Below are positions 54,607 through 64,000 of a stretch of DNA of 64,000 nucleotides, one piece after another. Under the pieces are notes generated by a model. The model saw nothing but the letters and a program-made list of their open reading frames with translations, searched no databases and was not told where the DNA came from. The position numbers and the translations under genes were made by a program. The stretch is from JANXQG01 sp963775975 (lineage in GTDB: Bacteria; Planctomycetota; Planctomycetia; Pirellulales; Thermoguttaceae): contig CAVZKX010000001.1 in NCBI GenBank assembly GCA_963775975.1, positions 868,001-932,000 of the forward strand. The letters run 5' to 3'. The first letter of the stretch is position 1. Each line of letters starts with the position of its first letter.

Positions 54607-56727
54607 CTATTTCTCAACAACGGCGTACTCGACGAGGGTGCCCTTCATGGAAGAGCGAAAATCATCGGGACTGGAAGCGGTGAAGCGGATCGACGACGCC
54701 GCCGCGTTCCGCGCCACGTTCCCCCCAAGCCAGTTGCGGATTTCTTCTGCCGATTCCACGCGGCGATTGACGAGCACGCCGGCGCGGAGAATCGATAATA
54801 CGGCGCGGTAATCGGCCGACGTGCCGTCGGCATAGTCGAACGTGGCGGTGAGCATTTCCGGCGACCGCGCGGCCGCCGTCAGATTGCCTCGCACCGAGCG
54901 CTCAGCTTCGAGCGTCAAGTAGAGCAAGTTTGTCGTGGCCGGGAGCGGCAGTGCTTGCCCCAGCGAAAGATCGAACTTGCGGCTCGCCACCTGAACCAGC
55001 CGTCGCACGTGCCGCGAGCGTCGCAATAAGTATACTTGGGCGGGCCGCGGACTAAGCCCGTACGGCCAGACGTTGGCCGGCATCCGCATCTCACCTTCGG
55101 ACTCCAGCACGTAGTTTTCCATCAGCGGAGTCTTCGCAAGCGATTCATCCCAAGCTGCGGGACGTTTGTCAATGGCATTGCACGGGCCGCAGACGTACAA
55201 GATGCAATTTGGCGCCTCATCGGAATCGAGAAACTGGGCGTTCAAGCGGTCCAACCAAGGAGTATAAGCGCAGAACGATTGCGGCATCGGACGCGGCCAG
55301 TAGTTCATTCCATTGACGACGGCGACTAACGATTCCCAAGGCATCACATCCACTGTTGACCGGCCGATTGCGGTGCAAATTCCGCCGGCAGTGTTGCTTG
55401 CGGAAATCTCCCTAAAAAGCTCTCCCGCAAACTGGCTTCGTCTTCCCGCCAGGGCATTTCGACGACTTGCCGAAAGTATTGCCAGGGCGTGCACTCGGCC
55501 AGCTCGCCGACGCCGTTAATTGTCGCACTAGCGGTTAGCACGGCGAGCGCGTAGACAACACTGACGCGCAGAAGCAACCCAACGGCCGCGGCGCCAGGAG
55601 CGATCCCTATTCTCGACGCCAAACTCGCGGCAGCCCCGTGCGCGGCTTGGCCGCCCAACCGGAGGCGGGCGACAATGGGACTTAGCTCCGTGCCGCGTAA
55701 GGCAACGAACCACACCGCCAGCAACAGGGGCAATTCCGTCGAGAACAACTCGACGTGTGTTTCGTTGTGTGCGCAGTAGGCATTCTTGAATAAAAGCATC
55801 GCGGCCAGTCCGACCAGCAGCAGGAGCATGGCTTGAGCGCGCCACGGTAATCGGCGCCGTCCGGCAAAGGCCGCGGCGACGATCGCCAGCATAAACAGCC
55901 AAGCGATGACGTACCGGGCTATGGCGGCAACGCGGTAATGGCTCTCGCTGAGATAAATAGGCATCGCTTCGTAGTACCCGGCAACCAATTCGAGTCCGGA
56001 TCGCCAATAGCCTGCGAGGTCCACGTGCCAAAAAATCGCCCCGCACAAAATGAGAAATGGCAAGCCGAGGAGGATCGCCGTGCCCGCCGCTCGTCGTCCA
56101 AACAGCAGCAGCCCGACCGCGTAAGCCGGAAGGAGACCAACCACAATCAGTCCATAATTGATCTTGCCGAAAAACAAGACCACCGCGGCGATCAAGACAC
56201 CGGAAATGGCCGCCGCGCCGCCGCCATTGTAACACCGCCATAGCCAGTAGCATAAAACAGTGAATAAGGCGGCCGCGGAATTGGTCCAGAACAAACCATT
56301 TCTCGTCGCCACCGCCAAGCCAAAGAGCACCAAGATGTCCATCGTCCGGGGACGCCGCGGCAGCAGGCCGCGATATATGGCCAGCAGGCTGCCCAAGACA
56401 AAAAGATCGTAAAGCAGCATGGCGGCTTTGTGGACGGGCGTGCGAACCAGCAAACAACCCAATGGGCCATGCGTGTAGACGAACTCGCTGCCGAACGTGC
56501 TGCCACGGATCACAGCCAACTGTAAGGAAAGACGCCAGGAGGCCTCCAAGCCCGCGCGGCTGCTCGACAAAATGCGATGGCAAGGAAAGCAATAGGGCGA
56601 TTGCCAAAACGACGATTCGAGCTCGGCGCGAGGCCAACCAACTTTCCATAGCCGAGGAACCGTATTCCTGGCTATGCGGCGCCGATTGGCACAAAGTAGA
56701 AAGAAACGCACTTGCTTCGCTGGCCAT
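54607..56727 (-). CDS. Large polytopic membrane protein (two compensating frameshifts)
   Basis: The ~706-residue protein starts MASEASAFLSTLCQS, with GAGG 8 bases upstream, and continues MESWLASRRARIVVLAIALLLSLPSHFVEQP. After a shift near 56560 it continues RAGLEASWRLSLQLAVIRGSTFGSEFVYTHGPLG and ten or more hydrophobic helices (LGLPFLILCGAIFWHVDLAGYW, RYVIAWLFMLAIVAAAFAG). A second shift near 55370 opens a ~250-residue exterior domain (IGRSTVDVMPWESLVAVVNGMNYWPRPMPQSFCAYTPWLD, ending STGTLVEYAVVEK-like text). The GLxxSW...FGxDxVxTxGPLG pattern resembles a membrane glycosyltransferase-like family of unknown activity. Confidence 0.75.
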
Positions 56728-57088
56728 TTCTCCCTTTCCTCAGTGGAGCGCGTCATGGATGCTGGAACTGATTGAGCCGCTGCCATCGTGCGTTAACGAT
56801 AATTATCGCACTTCTGCCATACCGCAATATGCCGCCATTATACGCGCTGCGTCGCCAGAGCGCGCTGAATTCCCGCGATTTTCCGCGCAATTGATGGAGA
56901 AGAATCTGCTGATAGCGATTTTGACTAGAACTACCCGCCTGAGAGAATTTAGGGCCGTGTTCGAGTAACTCAGTCCTTTTGTAAGCCGCACTTTTAGAGG
57001 AATCCACTTATCGAACTTATTGACACTTTAATTCTTTACGGGCTCAGTTTGTGATCGCGAAGCGACTTCTCCTAGCCGTGGCGGCGTG
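56728..57088. other. Gene-free stretch of ~360 bases
   Basis: Neither strand shows a convincing frame or repeat. It lies between the membrane-protein start and the remnant below and so must contain the promoter of the membrane-protein gene; I could not pick boxes. Confidence 0.5.
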
Positions 57089-57439
57089 TGGCTAGCATTT
57101 GCGGGGCCCGGCGACAACAGGGCCGGCAACACCAATGTCCGCACCGTGCAGGTAGAAGTTATGCCGGCAACGATCACCGTTCCCGGTGCCGTGATGTGGC
57201 CTGACGGCAGCCCGGCCGCCGCCGTGGAGGTTTCCATCGAGTAGCCGGCCTGCAGCGCGAAGACCGACGGCAACGGCAAGTTCTCGTTTGCCGACTCGCC
57301 GCGCGGTTCGTATACGCTGAAGGCCAACGGCTCACGCGGCGTCATTCACGCCTCCGGCGAGCCCAAGGCCGACCCCGGCGGCGGCGAAGTGGCCGTGGTG
57401 CAGAGATCCGTTAAGCCTTGTCTTCGCCTCATTCCGTAA
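57089..57439 (+). pseudogene. Fragment of a carboxypeptidase-regulatory-like (Ig-fold) domain protein
   Basis: The plus strand reads LAFAGPGDNRAGNTNVRTVQVEVMPATITVPGAVMWPDGSPAAAVEVSIE, stop, then CSAKTDGNGKFSFADSPRGSYTLKANGSRGVIHASGEPKADPGGGEVAVVQRSV to 57439. The block around KTDGNGKFSF-GSYTL is the carboxypeptidase regulatory-like domain of surface proteins. An internal stop and the loss of both ends mark a remnant. The opposite-strand autotransporter-repeat gene runs into it: that protein's last ~20 residues come from this fragment's antisense. Confidence 0.65.
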
Positions 57440-60400
57440 GCGGTCACGGCCAAGAAGAAGCCGGCCCCCAACAACACCTGCGTCGATGGTTCCGGTACCG
57501 CCATGCCGCTTGGCGATGCTGCTAATGGCGCGATCGCCAAAGATGGGAAAGCCGACTGCCCGCCGCTGCCGACAGCCAGGTTCGCCCCGTCGAGAATCGC
57601 GCCCGGGTTGGTCACTTTGAGCGTTCCGGCAAGGATGTAGGTGCCGCCGGCGTAGCTGCTGTTGCCCGTGAGAACCAGCGCGGCCGGTCCGGCCTGAGTC
57701 AAACTGCCGGAACCGCTAACTGCGCCGGCAAAGGTCGTGTTCGTGGGCAGGTCGAAAACCAAGGCCGAGTTATCAAGGATATTGCCGCTGCCAAGGCTTC
57801 CGGCGGCGCCGTTGCCGAGTTGCAGAGTGCCGGCGACGATGTTGGTGCCGCCGCTGTAGCCATTGCTGCCGGTGAGTACGAGCGTGCCCGATCCAGCTTG
57901 AGTCAAGCTGCCGATGCCATTGATCGCGCCGCCAAAGGTAGCGTTGCCGGGCAGGTCAAAGGCCACACTGCTATTGTCGAGCACCGCGCCGGCGCTCAAA
58001 TTGCTGGAAGCCGTGCCATTGCCGATCTGGAGTGTGCCGGCAAGGATTTTGGTTGCGCCGCTATAATTATTGCTGCCGGTTAGGATAAGGGTCGCGGAAC
58101 CGGTCTTGACCAGCGCGGTGGACCCGCTGTTGTCTGCAATCGTGCTGCCGATGGTAAGGCTCTGCGGCGCTATCACGATCAGTTCGCCTGCTGAGCCCGC
58201 GGAGCCCTCCAACACGCCTCCGCTTATTGCGCCGAGCGTATTGCCGATTAGCCCGCCGCCCGTCAAGATAAGGGCCCCGCCGCCGGTCATCGTGACACCT
58301 TGGGCGAAGGTCAAGTTCAACGTGTTGAAAGATTTGGCGGATGTTATATTGTTTTACGAACCGGTGGGCGAAATGTTCAGCGAGCTACCGGAGCTAATGG
58401 AGCCCAAATCGCCGCCGGTGTAGGCTTGATAAGCCACGATATTGCCCGCCGAGCCGGTGGAACATGCCCAGTTCGCGCCGGCGACGGTCGCATAGGCGCC
58501 CAGGATGCCTGCTGCATTATTGCTCGTGGCCGTCGTAACGCCGTTGCTGGCCGATTGCGTTCCGCTGGGCAAGCTAAAATCGATCGTGCCGCCGGCGCCG
58601 CGGTTGATGCTCCCCAGGCTCACGAGAACGGAGTTGGATGTGCCAGCACTCAGGATGACGGATGAGGCTCCCGGATTGATCGTCAAGCCGTTGAATCGCT
58701 GGTTGTTGGCCGTGTTGGAGATTCCCTGAAGGGCCAGCGTCCCGCCGCCCAAGGCCAAGGAAGAACTATTGGCAAGACTATTGACGATGTTTGCCGCCGG
58801 TGCGCCTGGCAGGCTGAAATCGAGCAGCAACTGACTGGCGACAAGCGACGTTGCGCCGGAATAGGAATTGGTGCTGGCGAGGTCGAGCAGCCCGCCGCTT
58901 ACGGTCAGCCCGCCCGCGCCGCTCATCACCCCGTTGTACGATGTAGCGGCGCCGTTGCCGCCGACCGCGAGAGTTACGGCGAAGGCGCCGTCGGCAAGGG
59001 CGATGTTGCCGTTGCCGGCCAGCGCGCCGACGTTAAAAGCAGCAATCGCGCCGCCGTTGGTATTGAAGAGTAGGCCGTTGTTGCTGCCCACGGAGAGAGT
59101 GCTATTGGCGATGGCGTTGCCGTTGCTCAGGGCAATTGCTCCGGCCGCGATCGTCGTGCTCCCGCGGTAACTATTGGCATTGGCCAACGTCAGCGCCCCG
59201 GCGCCGCCTGGAGTACGCTGCCGCTTCCGTTGATGGCCCCAATGAAGGTAGAGTTGTCCGACCGGTTGAAAATCAGCGCCGCGTTGTCGACGACATTGCC
59301 GGTGAGACTGCCCAACGTGCCGCCGTTGCCGATTTGCAGGACGCCGGCGGCGATTGTCGTGCCGCCGCCGTAGCTATTGGAGCCGCTGAGCACAAGCGTG
59401 CCGTTGCCAGTCTTACTCATAGCTCCGTTGCCGCCGATTCCCCCGCTGAAACGTTGTCGAAGCCCCGTTGCCGCCGACCACGATCCCAACGGCGGTGCCA
59501 GCCGTATTGGACAACTGTAGGCGATTGCTCCCTGCAAGTCCGCCCAGATAGAATGTGCCGATTCCGGGGCTAAACTGGAGGCCGTTATCGGAATTGATGG
59601 CCACGGTCGCGTAGAACAGGGCGGTGGACGAGGCCAACTGGAGCGTTCCTTGGTTGATCGCGGCGCCGCCGACAAAGCTGCTGGCGCCGCCGAGGAGGAT
59701 TCTGCCGCTCCCGGCATTGGTCAGCGAGCCATTACCGCTAATTGAGCCGTTAAAGCTCCAAGTGTTGCCAAGATTGAAGACCAATGCCCCGTTGTCCACG
59801 ACCGGGCCCGGCCCGAGAGAACCGGCGGACCCGCCGTTGCCGACCTGCAGCGTGCCGGCGCCGATGGTAGTCGTGCCGCTATAGTTGTTGTTCCCCAAAA
59901 GGACTAAAGTGGCGGATCCGGCCTTGGTCAATCCTGTGGCGATGCCGTTATCGGCGATGACACTGCCGATGGTGAGGCTCCGTGGCGTAATCACGGCCAA
60001 GTCACCGCCCGGTGAGCCTTCCAGCGTGCCGCCGCTGATAACGCCCGTCGTGTTGCCGATCAGACCTCCGCTTTGAAACGTCAAAGCGCCCGCGCCGCTC
60101 ATCGCAACACCCAGCGTGCCGGTCAGATTCAGCGTGCTGAATGACTTGACGGAAGAAACCGCAGTCTGCGGGCCGGTCGGTTGGACTTTCAGCGCGGAGG
60201 TGGAACTCAAACTCCCAAGATCGCCGGTGGTGTAAGCGGTCATGGCCGTGATGTTCCCCGCCGTGCCGGTGGAGGTTGCCCAGTCGGTTCCTGCCACCGT
60301 CGCATAGCCGCCAAGGATGCCGGCGGAATTGTTCGGCGTGGTCGTGGTGATTCCGTTGGCGGCCGTTCTGTGCGCCGCCGGGCAGCGTGAAATCGACTGT

Positions 60401-62948
60401 GCCGCCGGGACCGCGGCTGATGAATCCCAGAGTCAGCACGAGAGTATTGGAAGTGGTGGTCGCTAGGACAATGGCCGCGGCGCCGGGGTTGATTGTCAAG
60501 CCGTTGATTTGTTGGCTGTTGGCCGCGTTGGCGTTCCCTTGAACGAGGAGAGTGCCGCCGCCCAAGGCGAGCGGTGAGCTGTTAAATGAATTGTTAAGGA
60601 TGTTGGCCGCCGGCGCGCCGGACTGGCTGAAATCGAGTTTAAGCGTGCCGGCGGCAATTGAGGTGGCGCCCGCGTACTTGTCGCTGCCGAAGAGGACCAA
60701 CGTGCCGCTGCCGGTCTTGAGTAGTCCGCCCGGGCCGCTGATCGTACCTCCTGGCCGTCAACGTATAGCCGAACGTATCGAACGTGGCGGTCGCGGTGGG
60801 TCCGATGGCAATGCCACGGTTCGCCGAGAGGGCGATGTTGCCGCGGGGCTGCAGCGTACCAGTGCCGTTGAAGATGATTGGGTTCGATGCCGCCCCCAGC
60901 GCGGCGTCGCTATGAAAGGCAATCGTACCAGGGTCGAAAAAGAGCCCGCCGGTCCAATTGCTGGTTCCGCTCAAATCAACAGAACCCGTTCCTGCCATCA
61001 CCAGGCCGCCGTTTCCGCCGATCGTGCCGCTGTAGGTGGTGTCCTTGCCGTTTCCGCCGATCAGCACGTTGATGGGGTTATTATTGCTATCGCTGAGTGT
61101 CAAAGAGCCGCCGCCGGAAAGTCCTCCAATGCTCACGGTGCCGCGGCCCGAGGAAAGATTGGGATCGAATTGCAGCGAGTTGAATCCGTTGAGAACAAGC
61201 GTCGAATTCTGCACTGCCAGGGCGTTGGCGAGCAGTATCGCGCCTCCGCTGATCGTCGTATCGCCCGTGTAAGTGTTGGGAGCTGACAATATCAGGCTGG
61301 AAGTCCCCGTCTTGACAAGATTGCCCGGCCCGCTGACTAGCCCCGACAAGGTCAAGGCAGCAAGTGCCGTGTTGAACGTTCCGCTGCTGCCGGAGGAAGT
61401 CAAGACAATCGGAATCGCGACGGTCGCACCCGTCGCTCCATTGGTGAGCGTTCCACCGGTGATGTTCAACGCGGCCGAGCCGGAGCCAACCAAAATGTTG
61501 GCCGCGTTCAAGAGACCGCCGTACAAGTTGTACGTTCCGACCGATCCGGGATTGACGGCGAGGGACAGCGCATTGGTGATCGTGTTCGTGCCGCCGGTTT
61601 GTACGACGGTGCCGTTGCCGGAGATGCCGACATATTCATTGGCGGCGGTCAGGAAGCCGGACGGGGTTTGCAAGGTTCCGCCATCGACCGTTACCGCGGC
61701 CAGATTGGAGTTCGTTCCGCGCAGGGAAAGGATGCCCGCGCCAATCGCGTTCAGCGAACCGGATCCCGTCAGGTTTCCGCTCAGGATGATGTTTCCGCCC
61801 GTGGTATCGACCGTCGCAGCGCTGGCGGTGCCCGCCAGGTTCATGTTCATCGACGAGGACCACGGCGCGGTAGCACCCAGAGTACCGCCGCCGAAGTTGA
61901 AGGCTCCGTTGCCCGCACCCTGCGTCAACCCGCCGGACGGGAGTGTGAGCAGTCCACCATTGAGATTATACGTGCCCGAAGCCGTGGAGCTTTGGGCAAT
62001 TATGAGACCGCTCGAAAGCGCATTGGTTCCCCCAGATTGTGTGAAGCTGCCGCTCGCCGAGTGGCCGACGATCTCAACAACTGCCGACAGCCGACCGCTG
62101 CCGCTGAGAGTATAGCTGCCGCTGTTGCTCGGTCCCGAGGAGAAATAACCGAAGTCGAGTTCTTTTGAGACAGAATGGGTCCCGCCCGATTGGTTGACTG
62201 AACCGAGGTAACCCCAGCCGACAATCTCTGTCTGCGCGGACACACTTCCCGTGCCGCTGAGGAGCAAGGACCCGTTCCCGCCCCCGCCGATGCCATAGAA
62301 AGTAGCGATGTGGATTCCGCCAGTTTGCGCAAAAACGGCGGTGCCGGGCGTCGGGCCTCCGCCGTGAGTTCCAAGGCTTTCAGATGGAGTCGAAAGCAGG
62401 CCGTCGCTCAGCAGGTACGTTGCGCTGTTGTAGAACTGAATACCATTGGCAATCAAATTGGTTCCCGCGGACTGCGTGAAGGTGCTGGAATTTGTGACAG
62501 TTTCCACACCCATCGTGATGAGACCAGTGCCTTTGAGTTCGTACGCACCATTCCCGAAGAAGCCAACATCCAATTGGCCGAGCAAAGGCGACTGAATGGT
62601 TGTATTGGTGCCACCTGACTGCGTGAAGCTTCCCGGCCCAGTATAGCCGATGATTTCATTGAAATTCGTGGAGAGTTTTCCGGCGGTCATCACAACGGAA
62701 CTCGTTCCCACGCTAGCGCCTACTAGCAGTTCATTATTGATCTCATTCTGGGTAACGGAAACCGTCCCGCCATTGACGACATAGGCTTGATCGTTGATCG
62801 TAGGAATGTTGGGAGACCAGTTCGTGGCAACCGACCAATCGCCTGACTGGCTAGTCCACGTCACATCCGCGCGGACAGTGCGCGTGGAAGCTGCCAGCGT
62901 CGCCAGAATAGACGCCAGGAGAACAGCTTTGACAACGCGCAATAACAT
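57346..62948 (-). CDS. Giant autotransporter-associated-repeat protein with PEP-CTERM, ~1865 residues (about five frameshifts)
   Basis: ATG 62948 opens MLLRVVKAVLLASILATLAAS, a signal peptide, then DVTWTSQSGDWSVATNWSPNIPTINDQAYVVNGG. Dozens of autotransporter-associated beta-strand repeats follow, of the type GSGTLVLTGSNGYSGGTNIVAGTLQLGNG, then a PEP-CTERM end: VPEPSTQVLLGAGFFLAVTAYGMRRRQ. The pieces sit in different frames, joined near 60740, 60340, 59445, 59190 and 58335, each inside Gly/Ala-rich repeats. The natural end is probably GMRRRQ; ~20 extra residues come from a neighbouring gene remnant. Repeats of this type build beta-helix surface fibres, held by exosortase sorting. It is the largest secreted gene in the window. 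Confidence 0.75.
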
Positions 62949-63276
62949 TTTGTAACGCTTCTTAGAAAGGGCCAAAGAGAACGCGACTTGCCTTATCGAA
63001 TGAACCGGCTCGAATGCATTGTGGAGACAAGTCCGAATCGCAATTCCAATGGGGTACAGGCGGGCGACGCGCAAAGATCGAAGACTGCCTATGATATACC
63101 GAAGCTGACACTGGCGGCAAGTCTTTTTGAGCAAGAAAACGAAAAACGGGCCGAAAACATCCACGACTGAGAACAAGTCTGCCTGCTTTCTGGTTCCTTG
63201 GCCCGCGATCCGCATATCGTTAGAATACCGTCAACGCTTTCGCTCGCGGTTGCTTCGAAAAAAGTGGAGACACGCC
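62949..63276. other. Gene-free stretch upstream of the autotransporter-repeat gene
   Basis: About 330 bases with no gene. It holds the promoter region of the repeat gene; weak AT-rich patches lie near 63085 and 63120 but no clear boxes. Confidence 0.5.
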
Positions 63277-63333
63277 ATGATTATGCGAATTCCGAAATCC
63301 GTGCTCTTCCTCGCGGCGCTGGCCGCTTCGTGA
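63277..63333 (+). pseudogene. Truncated gene start (signal peptide only)
   Basis: MIMRIPKSVLFLAALAAS is a signal-peptide-like start that meets a stop after 18 codons, exactly where the oppositely oriented IS91-type fragment begins. The rest of the gene was probably lost by that insertion. Confidence 0.4.
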
Positions 63334-63336
63334 CGC

Positions 63337-63628
63337 TTATCAGAACGTCGCCCCCGCAGGTGTCCTCGTCAACGTATGTCAACTCCACCGGCTCGTCGGA
63401 AGCGGTGGCGGAGTCCACAGCGTTGCGAGGCGGGCGCAGTGTGGAAGGCTGCCACAGCTCGCAATGCCGCAGGATTCTCTCGATGACATCTACTTGCGGC
63501 GGCTCGATGAAGGCAAGCACCTTCATCTGGCCGTCGCAATGCTCGCACGTCAGCGGATCGACTCCGTAGACCCGCTTGATGAGCATGGCCCAGGTTTGGC
63601 TAGCGCGCGGCGGGAGCAAGGCCCTCAC
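63337..63628 (-). pseudogene. C-terminal remnant of an IS91-family transposase
   Basis: The text ASQTWAMLIKRVYGVDPLTCEHCDGQMKVLAFIEPPQVDVIERILRHCELWQP is the conserved end of IS91-type (HUH) transposases, with its CxxC zinc pair. The zinc-finger N-terminus, the HUH motif and the catalytic Tyr are absent. The tail PVELTYVDEDTCGGDV continues to the truncated gene start. Confidence 0.75.
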
Positions 63629-63655
63629 CCTGCCTCCTCTCCCTGAAGGAGAGGG
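63612..63655. repeat. CTCTCCC/GGAGAGG palindromic repeat
   Basis: CCTCTCCCTGAAGGAGAGG, with a CCCTCACCCTGCC half before it, is a fourth site of the family seen at 444. It lies at the end of the PLP-enzyme gene. Confidence 0.75.
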
Positions 63656-63664
63656 AAGACGTTT

Positions 63665-64000
63665 CTAGCCCACCTTGCCGAGCGCCTGATCCAAGTCGGC
63701 AATCACGTCCGCCGGATGCTCCGCCCCCACGCACAGCCGCACCATATTGGGCGGAATGTGGGCCAGTTCGCGGCCCATCTCGCCCTGCTGCTGGTGCGTG
63801 GAAATCGTCGGGATCGTGGCCACGCTCTTGATGCGGCCCAAGTCGGTCGCCCGCCAGATGCGCTGCAAGGCGTCGAAGAACGTGCGGGCCTTCTCCGCGC
63901 CGCCGCGGACGCAGAAAGATAACAAATGTCCGTAACGGTTCACGGGCCGACGATACTGCTCATCGTGCTCTGCGTCCACCAGCCACATGTAGCGGCTGGC
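63665..64000 (-). CDS. Cys/Met-metabolism PLP-dependent enzyme, C-terminal part (5' end outside window)
   Basis: The last 111 residues run from the window edge: ASRYMWLVDAEHDEQYRRPVNRYGHLLSFCVRGGAEKARTFFDALQRIW, then LGRIKSVATIPTISTHQQQGE, and NMVRLCVGAEHPADVIADLDQALGKV. The TIPTISTHQQQ block and the VRLCVGAEHPADVIADLDQAL end are typical of the family containing O-acetylhomoserine sulfhydrylase, cystathionine gamma-synthase and methionine gamma-lyase. THQQQG-type text leans toward O-acetylhomoserine sulfhydrylase, but the catalytic lysine region is not visible, so the exact activity stays open. It acts in cytoplasmic sulfur amino acid metabolism. Confidence 0.85.
   Translation of the reverse strand, partial: ASRYMWLVDAEHDEQYRRPVNRYGHLLSFCVRGGAEKARTFFDALQRIWRATDLGRIKSVATIPTISTHQQQGEMGRELAHIPPNMVRLCVGAEHPADVIADLDQALGKVG

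Noticed and set aside
60552..62168. Several long plus-strand frames opposite the autotransporter-repeat gene
   Set aside because: Pro/Val-rich text produced by reading Gly/Ala/Thr repeats backwards; no start signals and no domain.

Overview
The window looks like a Planctomycetota chromosome, probably near Pirellulales. This is inferred from several traits seen together: PEP-CTERM secreted proteins, a giant autotransporter-repeat protein, a membrane-anchored Ser/Thr kinase beside an FHA-GAF-cyclase, a DUF6800-like miniprotein, an archaemetzincin, two giant polytopic membrane proteins, and gene gaps full of GC-rich palindromes. No rRNA or other taxonomic marker is present, so the placement is not proven.

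Layout. 0-8.6 kb: end of a citramalate synthase gene, two broken small genes, valS, a DUF6800-like gene, an NHL/PQQ beta-propeller pair and an archaemetzincin. 8.6-18.3 kb: an integrated element in a tRNA-Ile2 (CAU) gene, bounded by 42-bp direct repeats. It carries a tyrosine integrase, an AlpA-like regulator, an HTH protein, a primase-helicase, small regulators, a fused prohead protease and capsid protein, a PLD-like protein and a small terminase. I see no large terminase, portal or tail genes, so it resembles a capsid-encoding phage satellite. 18.6-28 kb: a HAF-repeat PEP-CTERM protein, a MOT1-type molybdate transporter with a coupled small gene, a carboxymuconolactone decarboxylase-like gene and a ~2030-residue zinc-ribbon membrane protein. 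28-36 kb: LysR regulator, FHA-GAF-cyclase, kinase, methyltransferase remnant, coiled-coil protein, GxxExxY cassette, pterin dehydratase. 36-50.5 kb: secreted proteins, Cys-rich miniproteins, three TPR proteins and a sugar isomerase/epimerase. 50.5-64 kb: PEP-CTERM subtilase, malate/tartrate dehydrogenase-type enzyme, large membrane protein, a ~5.6-kb autotransporter-repeat PEP-CTERM gene, an IS91-type remnant and the end of a Cys/Met-metabolism PLP enzyme.

A strong cross-cutting signal is that at least twenty otherwise intact genes or gene parts, including the essential valS, are broken by apparent single-base indels. Assembly or sequencing indels are the simplest explanation. I therefore merged frame-broken ORFs into single gene calls where both halves clearly belong together, and say so in each entry.

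How genes relate: 5080/6156 overlap by 4 bp and are likely co-expressed. The cyclase and kinase genes form a signalling neighbourhood. The element's genes run leftward from integrase to small terminase, with a transcription terminator after the capsid gene. Only one gene, at its left end, runs the other way.
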